From the NCBI GenBank assembly GCA_963751955.1, contig CAVVWM010000016.1, forward strand, positions 62,001 through 126,000: a stretch of DNA of 64,000 nucleotides, read 5' to 3'. Source of the stretch: JABDIY01 sp963751955. Its GTDB lineage: Bacteria; Actinomycetota; Acidimicrobiia; Acidimicrobiales; SZUA-35. The notes under the pieces were generated by a model, which was not told the origin of the DNA, did not search any database, and saw only the letters and a list, made by a program, of their open reading frames with translations. Positions 7,379-15,314 of this stretch are shown one piece after another; the stretch's first letter is position 1, and every line of letters starts with the position of its first letter. The translations under genes were made by a program, and so were the position numbers.

Positions 7379-8851
7379 ATGTCCATCCCGGTTCGTCGTG
7401 CAGGTTTCTTCGCTCTCCTAAGTGCGGTGACTGTGGCCGTTGTAGTGCGGCTACGCCCTCGCCGCGACCTCGGAGGGTCACCTGTTTCAAATCAGCGGCT
7501 GACCGCTCGAAATCTTCGACTGGCGAAGCTGGGAGTGAAGGGTGGCGGCCGGTATGCAAAGTATCGAGCGCGGCGGGTCTTCGCCGATGCGGCTCGTTCA
7601 GAAGAACTCGACACCCAGTTTCAGCTCGAGACCGCAGAGGATGTTGCGGCCGAACTGGGACAAATGAAGGGCGCAATGATGAAGATCGGCCAAATGGCCA
7701 GTTACATCGACACGGGCCTTCCTGACACGGTGCGGAATTCGCTCGCCAGTCTCCAACATGATGCCCCACCGATGAGCGCGGAATTGGCAGCTCAACAGAT
7801 CCAAGCCGAACTCGGCGAGCGGCCCGAACAACTCTTTGCCCACTGGGATCCAGTGCCTCTGGCTTCGGCATCTATCGGACAGGTTCATAGGGCGATAACC
7901 CACGACGATCATGCGGTAGCGGTCAAGGTGCAGTATCCAGGCGTTGGGGAGGCGATGGCGAGCGACCTGGAGAATGCAGATTGGATCTTTGGTGGTATGG
8001 CCGCCATGTTTCCCGGATTGGACAAGGGGCCGATCATTGAAGAACTGAAGGTTCGCTTGATCGAGGAACTTGACTACACCCTCGAAGCCAAACGGCAGCG
8101 ACGCTTTCATGAGGCCTATCGAGGTCATCCATTCGTCACCGTTCCGGCGATCCACGACCGGTATTCAACCAAGCGCGTTCTTACATCTGAACTGGCCGAA
8201 GGCGTACGCTTCACCGAGGTAGTGAACTGGTCCCAAGAGGAGAGGAACCTGGCAGCCGAGACATTGTTTCGGTTTTCTTTTGGTGCCATCTACCGCGAGC
8301 ACATGTTCAACGGAGATCCTCACCCCGGGAACTATCTGTTTCAACAGGGAGGCCGCGTCACCTTTCTCGATTTTGGTCTGGTCAAAGAGTTCACGCCCAA
8401 GGAAACCGAGCTCTTCGAGGACCTGATCACCCATATGGTGCTCAACCACGATCCGGGCTCCTTCCGCCGTCTCATCGAGGGTGCCGGGTTGCTCAGCAAC
8501 GAGGCTGGCCATAGCGACGCCGAGGTGATCGACTATTTCTCGTTCTACTACCGCTACGTGATGGAAGATCGACCGGTAACGATCGATGCCGCATATGCAG
8601 CCGACGGCGTGTCGATGCTGTTTGACATGAACAGTGAGCATGGCTCGCTCATGAAGCAACTGAATGTGCCGCCCGCTTTCGTAGTTCTGCAGCGGATAAC
8701 GCTCGGTTTGATGGGCCTGTTCGCCCGGTTGGACGCCACGATGAACTGGCGCCGTATCGCCGAGGAGTTGTGGCCTTTCGTCGACGCGAATCCTTCAACA
8801 CCGATGGGTGAAGAGATTCGTCGTTGGCAACTGGAGACAGGGAGGCGCTGA
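7379..8851 (+). CDS. ABC1/UbiB-family atypical protein kinase
   Basis: A 490-residue ABC1 (UbiB/ADCK) kinase-like protein with an N-terminal membrane-like helix (GFFALLSAVTVAVVVRL). Family motifs are present in order: KGAMMKIGQMAS (the KxGQ motif unique to ABC1 proteins), ASIGQVHRA (nucleotide loop), VAVKVQYPGV (invariant Lys), HMFNGDPHPGNYLF (catalytic loop) and VTFLDFGLVKEF (the DFG Asp). Relatives support isoprenoid-quinone biosynthesis or membrane-lipid homeostasis through ATPase activity. This organism would probably use menaquinone, so a UbiB role in ubiquinone synthesis cannot be assumed. It converges on hemH with a 4-bp gap. Confidence 0.9.
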   Translation: MSIPVRRAGFFALLSAVTVAVVVRLRPRRDLGGSPVSNQRLTARNLRLAKLGVKGGGRYAKYRARRVFADAARSEELDTQFQLETAEDVAAELGQMKGAMMKIGQMASYIDTGLPDTVRNSLASLQHDAPPMSAELAAQQIQAELGERPEQLFAHWDPVPLASASIGQVHRAITHDDHAVAVKVQYPGVGEAMASDLENADWIFGGMAAMFPGLDKGPIIEELKVRLIEELDYTLEAKRQRRFHEAYRGHPFVTVPAIHDRYSTKRVLTSELAEGVRFTEVVNWSQEERNLAAETLFRFSFGAIYREHMFNGDPHPGNYLFQQGGRVTFLDFGLVKEFTPKETELFEDLITHMVLNHDPGSFRRLIEGAGLLSNEAGHSDAEVIDYFSFYYRYVMEDRPVTIDAAYAADGVSMLFDMNSEHGSLMKQLNVPPAFVVLQRITLGLMGLFARLDATMNWRRIAEELWPFVDANPSTPMGEEIRRWQLETGRR

Positions 8852-8855
8852 GCGC

Positions 8856-9836
8856 TCAGCTCTGGGCTTGGGGTGGCAGGCAGTGGCCTTCCGGGCACGG
8901 GTCGGGCCAAGGGCCCGCGTGACCCAGCCACAGCGCCGGAGCTCCATCGATCTTTTCCTGCACGAGTTCTCTGATCGCTTTGACGAACGATGGGTGTGTC
9001 CCCACTGTGGCAGCGCGACGCATGGTGAGCCCGAGTGATGCCGCCGTCTCGGCGGCTTGGATATCGAGGTCGAACTTCACCTCCATGTGATCGGAGATGA
9101 AACCCAGCGGCACAACTGTGACTTGGGATTGTCCCATGTCACGCAACGAGACGAGATGGTCATTGATGTCGGGCTCGAGCCACGGAACATGGGGTGGTCC
9201 GCTCCGACTTTGATATGCGAGGTCCCACTCGACTCTCAGGCGGCCAGCGATCAGGCCCGCCATCTCTTTGAGTTGAGACTCGTAGTCGCACCACTGAGCC
9301 ATCGATTCGGGGATCGAGTGAGCGGTGAAGACAACCCGGTCCCCCCTTTGAAGGACTTCCTCGGTGCGGTCGACGACCGCGTCTATGAAGCCGGGGTGGT
9401 TGTAGAAGAGTCGCAGTTTGTGCAGCCCGGGGGCTGCCTCACCCACAGTTCTGGCGGCGGCGGCAAGATCCTCTCGATACTGGCGGCAGCCGCTGTAGGA
9501 GGAGAAGGCTGAAGTTGTGAGCACGAGGGCGTTGCTCACACCGTCGTCGGCCATCCGCTGGAGGGTGGTGGCAAGATAAGGCTCCCAGTTGCGATTCCCT
9601 AAATAGATCGGCAGACCGATTCCGAAGTCGTCGAACTCGGTTCGAAGCGCTTGGATCAATGCGAGGTTCTGATCATTGATCGGAGAGCGTCCGCCGAACT
9701 TCTCATATTGTTGTGCGACGATCGCGAGCCGCTCGTCGGGGACGTTGCGACCGGCTGTGACGTTTCGGAGGAATGGCATCACCTCGTCGGGACCATTTGG
9801 TCCGCCGAAGCTCAGAACACACAACGCATCAAACAC
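8856..9836 (-). CDS. hemH: Ferrochelatase (coproporphyrin III type likely)
   Basis: A 326-residue ferrochelatase that inserts Fe2+ into a porphyrin; in actinobacteria the substrate is usually coproporphyrin III (CpfC). It has CVLSFGGPNGPDEV at the N-terminus, the catalytic His in VVFTAHSIP (His173) and the conserved Glu in PLGFISDHMEV (Glu252). Cysteines at 117 (YSGCRQY), 314 and 319 (PDPCPEGHC) fall where actinobacterial ferrochelatases hold a [2Fe-2S] cluster. That cluster normally takes four Cys; the fourth here could be Cys183 or be missing. The GTG start at 9836 follows AGGA. The gene lies 78 bp downstream of whiB on the same strand. Confidence 0.93.
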   Translation of the reverse strand: MFDALCVLSFGGPNGPDEVMPFLRNVTAGRNVPDERLAIVAQQYEKFGGRSPINDQNLALIQALRTEFDDFGIGLPIYLGNRNWEPYLATTLQRMADDGVSNALVLTTSAFSSYSGCRQYREDLAAAARTVGEAAPGLHKLRLFYNHPGFIDAVVDRTEEVLQRGDRVVFTAHSIPESMAQWCDYESQLKEMAGLIAGRLRVEWDLAYQSRSGPPHVPWLEPDINDHLVSLRDMGQSQVTVVPLGFISDHMEVKFDLDIQAAETAASLGLTMRRAATVGTHPSFVKAIRELVQEKIDGAPALWLGHAGPWPDPCPEGHCLPPQAQS

Positions 9837-9914
9837 CGATATTCCTAGGTGTGGTCCTAGCGCCTGAAACCGTAAGTTCGTTGTCGCTCACAGTTCGAAA
9901 CGATACCGATGTCG

Positions 9915-10304
9915 CTAGAACAAGCGCTCGAGATCGAGGGAATCAAACTGCTCGTCGTCGAGGGAAACCAACTCGACCGGATCGGCCACTTGCCGGCTGT
10001 TGTCGCGCGCCTGAATCACGGACCGCCTGCTGGGCGAGCGAGGAGCGTAGCCCGCAGCTGCACGCTCTTCGTCGTTTTCGCCGCCCCATATCCCGTGCTC
10101 TCGGTTGAGTCTGCCGGCTCGACGGCAGGGAAGTACACTTGGGCACGCACGACAGAACGATTGGGCAAGGGCCTCGCGTTCCACTCGTCGTTCGGGTCTC
10201 TCAGCGGCCGGTCCGAAGAACACCAGCGTCATGCCATTGCACAGCGCTTGATCTCTCCATTCAGCGTCGGTATCAGCATGTAGAACGGCTAGTTCAGTGT
10301 CCAT
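9915..10304 (-). CDS. WhiB-family Fe-S transcription factor
   Basis: A 129-residue Wbl protein, a class restricted to actinobacteria and their phages. Four cysteines bind a [4Fe-4S] cluster: Cys22 (ALCNGM), then Cys51, Cys54 and Cys60 in FCRACPSVLPC (C-x2-C-x5-C). The GIWGG turn is at 71-75, followed by a basic segment (APRSPSRR) for DNA contact. A 35-residue acidic C-terminal tail is extra compared with minimal Wbl proteins. The ATG at 10304 has a strong Shine-Dalgarno (GGAGG) 6 nt upstream, unlike the leaderless genes nearby. It stands between a CarH-like regulator and ferrochelatase, all on the minus strand. Confidence 0.93.
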   Translation of the reverse strand: MDTELAVLHADTDAEWRDQALCNGMTLVFFGPAAERPERRVEREALAQSFCRACPSVLPCRRAGRLNREHGIWGGENDEERAAAGYAPRSPSRRSVIQARDNSRQVADPVELVSLDDEQFDSLDLERLF

Positions 10305-10463
10305 AGTGGGCCTCCGGTATCTAACTTAGTGCTAAATGTACAAGGAGTCAACGTGACGACTGTAACAAGCGCCTTCGACGCGACGAAATCCCTGTTCAGG
10401 GTGACGTGAAGTTCTTTCGAGGCCGTCGTTCAGCGTCGAAATGGGGATCCTGGGAGTTCTCCT

Positions 10464-11291
10464 TCAGGCTCGGGATGCCGCTGCAGCTCCGGCTGCGGCC
10501 ATCTCAGCGGACTCAAAATAGAGATCGCTGCCCAGCGCAAGAGCCGCAGCTTCGTCCGACACTGCGACACCACCAACCAGCACTGCGTTGATCTTGGGCT
10601 GGTCACGGATCTCTCGCACGAGTGCGCCTATTGCATCTCCCAGGCCGGGAGCGCTTACGGCAAGCGCAACCGAGACATTGCCATCGGCCTGATCGGCGGC
10701 CTGGAGAATCTCCTCAGGTCCAGCAACCAGGCCAAGATCAACAACGGCAGCTCCCTCACCGCGAACGAGGTTGGCAAAGAACGCTGTGGCCAGCGTGTGA
10801 GTGTCGCCCGGTGGACAGGCAACCACCACCGTGCCGGCCCTGCGTCCCTTCCGTGAGGGCGTACCGAGCCGAGAGATCAACCGCATGGCGACAACCGTGG
10901 CGATGTGCTCTTGGGCGATGGTGCCTTGACCATCGGCCCAGCGCTGACCGGTTTGTCGCAGAGCGGGGGCTATCAGCTGCTGCTGGGCCCGCAACGGCGC
11001 GGCATGAAAGCCTGAAGCCATCAGCAGGTCCCACGCGCCAACCTCGTCGCCCGCTTCCATCAGCTTCCTCAGCGACTCCACCGTTGGAACCGCTCGCGTT
11101 TGGTCGGGCCCAGAGTCCCCGCCGCGCCGGCGAAACGCATCCAAGTCGGCTTGTTCGACCATCCATCGGCGGCCCTGCTGGCGCGCCCGCAGGTCGCCAA
11201 CCCGTACGTAGCGATAGGCGGTCATGTAATGGACGCCAAGAACACCCGCAACTTCCTGCAACGTCAGATCAGGTTTTGGCGCAGCTTCCAC
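10464..11291 (-). CDS. CarH-like B12-binding regulator with excisionase-type HTH (paralogue 1)
   Basis: A predicted 275-residue transcription factor. Residues ~8-54 form an HTH_17/excisionase-like DNA-binding domain (LTLQEVAGVLGVHYMTAYRY). A four-helix B12-cap domain (~65-145) has RWADGQGTIAQEHIA, which contains Wx9EH (Trp118, Glu128, His129), the signature of CarH-type adenosylcobalamin photoreceptors. A Rossmann-type B12-binding domain (~150-270) has GDTHTLA, matching DxHxxG except that the final Gly is Ala; His165 would be the lower axial ligand. In Thermus CarH the residue after the Trp is the His that binds cobalt in the light; here it is Ala. The GTG start at 11291 is chosen from a TACTCT element 8 nt upstream; longer frames would overlap the divergent gene. 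Confidence 0.85.
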   Translation of the reverse strand: MEAAPKPDLTLQEVAGVLGVHYMTAYRYVRVGDLRARQQGRRWMVEQADLDAFRRRGGDSGPDQTRAVPTVESLRKLMEAGDEVGAWDLLMASGFHAAPLRAQQQLIAPALRQTGQRWADGQGTIAQEHIATVVAMRLISRLGTPSRKGRRAGTVVVACPPGDTHTLATAFFANLVRGEGAAVVDLGLVAGPEEILQAADQADGNVSVALAVSAPGLGDAIGALVREIRDQPKINAVLVGGVAVSDEAAALALGSDLYFESAEMAAAGAAAASRA

Positions 11292-11299
11292 GCACGGAA

Positions 11300-11305
11300 A
11301 GAGTA
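11300..11305 (-). promoter_or_regulatory. -10-like element upstream of CarH-like gene 1
   Basis: TACTCT on the minus strand ends 8 nt before the proposed GTG start at 11291, with no Shine-Dalgarno. Confidence 0.4.
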
Positions 11306-11339
11306 GAGAAAGTTTGCCAGCGATGAGGGACCGGGTGGA

Positions 11340-11345
11340 TATCCT
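11340..11345 (+). promoter_or_regulatory. -10-like element, leaderless start of EEP gene
   Basis: TATCCT ends 6 nt upstream of the GTG at 11352. It lies back to back with the element for the divergent CarH-like gene, so one short region serves both. Confidence 0.5.
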
Positions 11346-11351
11346 CTCGGC

Positions 11352-12161
11352 GTGCGCCTGCTGACATGGAACCTGTGGTGGCGTTTCGGGAACCGTTGGC
11401 AGGATCGGCAGCACCTAATAGGCACCGAGCTGCGGCGCCTGCGCGCCGATATCTGTGCGTTTCAGGAGGTGTACTGTGTGGATGGCGAGGACCAGTTCGC
11501 AACGCTGAAGGCGGCGACAGAATTCGATGGATACGCCGAGGAGCAGCACGGTGAAAGAGCCAAGTTCGGGAACGCACTTCTCAGCCGATACCCGCTGCAC
11601 AACGTGGCCCAGATCAGCTTGCCCGGCCACGACGGACGTCCCGGACATCGCAGCGCGATCGTCGCCGACATCGAGTGCCCCAACGGACCGCTGTCGGTGG
11701 CCGTGACCCATCTCGACTGGCGCTACGACGCCTCCCAGCTGCGCCAGCTTCAGCTCACACCCATCCTGGACCAGTTGGCGCGCCGCCGAGACCGAGGCCG
11801 AACCCCGGTCCTGATGGGTGATCTCAACTCCATTCCCGAGAGCGACGAGCTTCGTCGACTCACAGGAAGTGCGCCTCCGTTCCCAAATGGAGCGGGTCCG
11901 TTGATCTTCACCGATTCGTGGGCAGCGGTGGGCGAGGGTCCCGGGTATACGTGGACCCGCGACAACTCCAACTCCGCCGATGCAGCGTTCCCGCGGCGTC
12001 GCCTTGATCACGTGCTGGTCGGCTGGCCACGACCCAAACCGGCATTCAACCCACTAGCAGCCGAGCTCGTCGGCGTTACCCCTGGACCAGATGGGCTGTA
12101 TCCCTCAGATCACTACGGCGTCGTGGTTACCGTTGATGATCGTGAACCCTTCGAGGAATAA
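11352..12161 (+). CDS. Endonuclease/exonuclease/phosphatase (EEP) family protein
   Basis: A 269-residue EEP-fold metal-dependent hydrolase (the DNase I, sphingomyelinase and inositol phosphatase superfamily). Conserved blocks: RLLTWNLWW (Asn of the metal site), ICAFQEVY (Glu), NALLSRYPL, VAVTHLDWR (His), VLMGDLNSIP (Asp and Asn) and YPSDHYGVVV (the C-terminal Asp-His pair). No signal peptide is visible, so it is probably cytoplasmic. The substrate could be nucleic acid, a phospholipid or a phosphoester. It is followed 3 bp later by the DUF2510 membrane protein gene, suggesting an operon. Confidence 0.85.
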   Translation: MRLLTWNLWWRFGNRWQDRQHLIGTELRRLRADICAFQEVYCVDGEDQFATLKAATEFDGYAEEQHGERAKFGNALLSRYPLHNVAQISLPGHDGRPGHRSAIVADIECPNGPLSVAVTHLDWRYDASQLRQLQLTPILDQLARRRDRGRTPVLMGDLNSIPESDELRRLTGSAPPFPNGAGPLIFTDSWAAVGEGPGYTWTRDNSNSADAAFPRRRLDHVLVGWPRPKPAFNPLAAELVGVTPGPDGLYPSDHYGVVVTVDDREPFEE

Positions 12162-12164
12162 GTC

Positions 12165-13229
12165 GTGACCGACGGACCTGCATCCGCCCCGCCTCCTGGG
12201 TGGTATCCCGACCCTCAGTCGCCAGCGATGCTGCGATGGTGGGACGGCGGCCAATGGACCAACGATATTCGCCCCGCCGACCTAGCCGCCCCGACGCCGG
12301 GAACGTCGGGGAACAATAGATTGCGGCCGGTTGGTGACTGGATGACTGAGACGTTTCGGCTCCTGGTCAACAATGCTGGAGCTCTTTTCACCCTCATGGT
12401 GGTGCTCGTCATTCCTGCCTCGTTGCTTTCTGGAGGTGCTACGTGGTTCGGTGTGAGGAATCTGGTGATCATCATCAACGAAGACGCTCCCGCCGGTGAG
12501 TGGCCGGTGGACATCGAAGGCCTGGAATCGCTGGGCCTCGTAGTTCTTGGGTTCGTGCTCAACTTTGTGTTGTCGATCGTTTTTGCCATTGCTGGTACCC
12601 GTTTGGTGATGAGTGGTCGGTTCGGAACGGCCCAGCTGTGGAGTGAGGCGCTGGCAGCGAGTGTTCGGCGGATTCCGCCGGTGATCGGGTGGGGCCTCAT
12701 AGGCGCGCTCGTCGTCATCGCTGTTGTTCTGGCGATGGCCCTTATCACTGGCATCATCGCCGTGGTCTCACCGGTGCTGGGGATCGTCGTCGGTATTGTG
12801 GTGTTCGTCAGCGGCGGGCTCGTGTTGCTCGGACGTTACGGGATGATCTTCACGACCCCGATGATCGCCGCGCGCGGGTCGAGGAACCCGATCGTTGTGA
12901 ACAGGATCACCGCCGGTTCAACCTGGGGGTTGGTCGGCCGGGCGTTGTTGCTGGTTCTCGTCACCTCTGCGGCATCATTGGCCGGTTCAATCGTCACAGG
13001 ACCCCTGGGCGCTATCGGCGGGTCGCAGCCCTTGGATCCGGATTCCAATGTGATTCGCCTCACCGATTTGATCGGCGGCAACATCGGGATCTTCATGCTC
13101 GTGCAACTCATGAACGCCATCGTCGTTTCGGTAGCGAGTCTGATCTGGCATCTCGGCCAGGGATTGCTGTTCGAGGACCTGGGCGGTCAGATCGATCCCG
13201 AGCTGCGCCCTTCGTCAGAGGCTGGCTAA
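12165..13229 (+). CDS. DUF2510 multi-pass membrane protein
   Basis: A 354-residue protein beginning with a DUF2510 module (PPPGWYPDPQSPAMLRWWDGGQWT, split here as PPGWYPDP...MLRWWDGGQW), a short Trp-rich domain common at actinobacterial protein termini. About six hydrophobic helices follow (residues ~65-90, 115-145, 170-200, 205-225, 260-285, 305-330), some strongly Gly/Val-rich. Its function is unknown. The GTG start lies 3 bp after the upstream EEP stop. The 3' end overlaps the convergent parE gene by 4 bp. Confidence 0.8.
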   Translation: MTDGPASAPPPGWYPDPQSPAMLRWWDGGQWTNDIRPADLAAPTPGTSGNNRLRPVGDWMTETFRLLVNNAGALFTLMVVLVIPASLLSGGATWFGVRNLVIIINEDAPAGEWPVDIEGLESLGLVVLGFVLNFVLSIVFAIAGTRLVMSGRFGTAQLWSEALAASVRRIPPVIGWGLIGALVVIAVVLAMALITGIIAVVSPVLGIVVGIVVFVSGGLVLLGRYGMIFTTPMIAARGSRNPIVVNRITAGSTWGLVGRALLLVLVTSAASLAGSIVTGPLGAIGGSQPLDPDSNVIRLTDLIGGNIGIFMLVQLMNAIVVSVASLIWHLGQGLLFEDLGGQIDPELRPSSEAG

Positions 13230-15277
13230 ACGTCGAGCAGATCAGGGTTGATGGTGGGACTGTTCGTGATGATGTAGTCCTTGCGTTCCGCTACATCGTT
13301 GCCCATGAGGATCTTGAACATTTCGGTTGCCCGAACGGCCTGCTCGCCCTCAGCCATTCCCATACGTTTGAGCACCCTCGTTTCGGGGTTGAGTGTGGTG
13401 TCGGCAAGCTCGTCGACGTTCATCTCACCGAGACCCTTGAAACGTTGCCACCGCTTGTCGTCGCCCAGCCCAAGTTCGGCGTGAAGTAGGTCCCGTTCGG
13501 AATCGCTGTAGGCGTAGACCATCTCGCCCTTGTGTTTGATGCTGAAGAGCGGTGGTTGGGCGGCGTACACCATGCCTTGCTCCAACAACGGGCGCATGTG
13601 CTTGAAGATCAACGTGAGGAGGAGGCAACGGATGTGGCTTCCGTCGACGTCGGCATCGCAGAGGATGATGATTCGACCGTAGCGACATGACTCCACGTCG
13701 AAGTCGTCACCGGATCCTCCGCCGATGGCTGTGATCAATGCCGAGGCCTCGGCGTTGTCCACGACCTGTTTCAAGGTGGCCTTGCCGGCGTTGACTACCT
13801 TGCCCCTCAGGGGAAGCACCGCCATGTAATTGCTGTCCCGACCGTTCTTGGCAGGGCCCGCAGCGGAGTTGCCTTCGACGATCAGGAGCTCGGAATCGGG
13901 GCCGTGTGTCCGGCAGTCGGCAAGCTTGTCGGGCATGCCTGTGCTCGAGAGGCTGTTGAGTTTTCGCCGGTTCTCCAGTTGCTGCTTGGCCGCAACCCGG
14001 TTCAGGACGGCCTGGGTCATCTTGTCGCGCAGGGCGTTGATCTGGGTTTTGCGACCTCCACCCTGCATCCAATCCGAAAGTCCGGTCTTGGCCCCTTCGT
14101 ACACGAGATTGCGGATTGGTGGGGTGCCAAGCTCTTGTTTGGTTTGGCCTTTGAATTGGGGTTCGGCGAACGTCACTTTCACCGCGGCAATCAGGCCCTC
14201 TTGAGCGTCGCTGCTACTGGCTCGACCGTTGTCTTTGAGCTTCTTCAGCTTCTTGTTCTCGTACAGGAGAATGTTGTTGGCAGTCCAGTTGAGGGCTTGT
14301 TCGAACCCCGCAACATGAGTCCCGCCCTCCCGCGTTGGGATGGTGTTGACGAAACTCACGATGTTCGAGTCGTAACCCTTCACCCAACGCATCGCGATAT
14401 CGATCGTGCATGGCCGCAGGACGCGTTGCATGGAACCGTCGATCGGCACCCGTTCCTCAAACTGGGAATCGACGTTGATGGCGATGATGTCGGTGACGTT
14501 TTCTCCAACACTGAGGACATCGACGTAGTCGGCTAAACCACCCGCAGCCACGAACTCTTCGGGCTCGGCACCGGCCCTCCTCCGATCGTGCAGTTTGATG
14601 TGGAGGCCGGGCACGAGGAAACAGACTCTCGCAACATGCTCTCGGATTTGGCTGTAGTCGAGCTGTGCCTCATCGTCGAATATCTCGAGATCGGGCCAGT
14701 AGCGGACCCGAGTCCCGGTTCGATTTTTGGGGATCTTCTTGACCACCGCCAGTTTCGAGCCCGGCTTGAACTGGCCTGATTTCAGATAGTTGCCCGGCAT
14801 GCGTTCGTTGAACACCAAACGCGACGTAACGCCGTCGCGATCGACTTCGGCCACAAGCTTGGATGAGAGAGCATTGACCACCGATGCGCCCACACCGTGG
14901 AGCCCTCCGGATGCGCTGTAAGCACCCGATCCGAACTTGCCACCTGCGTGTAGCTCAGTGAAAACCACCTCCAGCGCCGTGCGGCCGTCCGGCTTCTTCT
15001 CGATCGGGATACCACGCCCGTCATCAGATACCTCGATGGAGCCGTCTTTGTGAAGTATCACGTCGATGTGGCTGGCAAAGCCGGCCGCGGCTTCGTCGAC
15101 GCAGTTGTCGATGATCTCCCACGCCAGATGATGCAGTCCCTCAGAACCGGTGCCGCCGATGTACATCCCTGGTCGCTTGCGGACCGCCGTCAGGCCCTTG
15201 AGGATCTGGATGTGGTCGGCGCCGTAGTCGGCGGCGTCCTTGCTTTTTGTGCTGCCGGCCCTCTTTTTCGTTACCAA
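13226..15277 (-). CDS. parE: Type IIA topoisomerase B subunit, ParE-like
   Basis: About 683 residues. The GHKL ATPase has DNCVDEAAAG, VSDDGRGIPIE and SASGGLHGVGASVVNALS; a transducer domain follows; the TOPRIM domain has LIVEGNSAAGPAKNGRD, LPLRGKVVNAGKA and CDADVDGSHIR; the C-terminus ends with the GEMNVDEL segment. It pairs with the A subunit encoded 37 bp upstream on the same strand to form an ATP-driven enzyme that decatenates or relaxes DNA. The pair lies away from any dnaA/recF context, which favours a topoisomerase IV role, though these genes can be annotated as gyrB. The TTG start at 15277 has AAGGA 7 nt upstream; longer frames lack that support. The TOPRIM EGNSAAG differs from the usual EGDSAxG. 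Confidence 0.9.
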   Translation of the reverse strand: MVTKKRAGSTKSKDAADYGADHIQILKGLTAVRKRPGMYIGGTGSEGLHHLAWEIIDNCVDEAAAGFASHIDVILHKDGSIEVSDDGRGIPIEKKPDGRTALEVVFTELHAGGKFGSGAYSASGGLHGVGASVVNALSSKLVAEVDRDGVTSRLVFNERMPGNYLKSGQFKPGSKLAVVKKIPKNRTGTRVRYWPDLEIFDDEAQLDYSQIREHVARVCFLVPGLHIKLHDRRRAGAEPEEFVAAGGLADYVDVLSVGENVTDIIAINVDSQFEERVPIDGSMQRVLRPCTIDIAMRWVKGYDSNIVSFVNTIPTREGGTHVAGFEQALNWTANNILLYENKKLKKLKDNGRASSSDAQEGLIAAVKVTFAEPQFKGQTKQELGTPPIRNLVYEGAKTGLSDWMQGGGRKTQINALRDKMTQAVLNRVAAKQQLENRRKLNSLSSTGMPDKLADCRTHGPDSELLIVEGNSAAGPAKNGRDSNYMAVLPLRGKVVNAGKATLKQVVDNAEASALITAIGGGSGDDFDVESCRYGRIIILCDADVDGSHIRCLLLTLIFKHMRPLLEQGMVYAAQPPLFSIKHKGEMVYAYSDSERDLLHAELGLGDDKRWQRFKGLGEMNVDELADTTLNPETRVLKRMGMAEGEQAVRATEMFKILMGNDVAERKDYIITNSPTINPDLLDV

Positions 15278-15314
15278 GACGTGTCCTTCAGTCTGACTGG
15301 GTATACGGCTGGGG

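Noticed and set aside
7379..8851. UbiB in ubiquinone synthesis
   Set aside because: The protein is an ABC1 kinase, but no ubiquinone genes are nearby and actinobacteria normally use menaquinone, so I did not assign ubiB.
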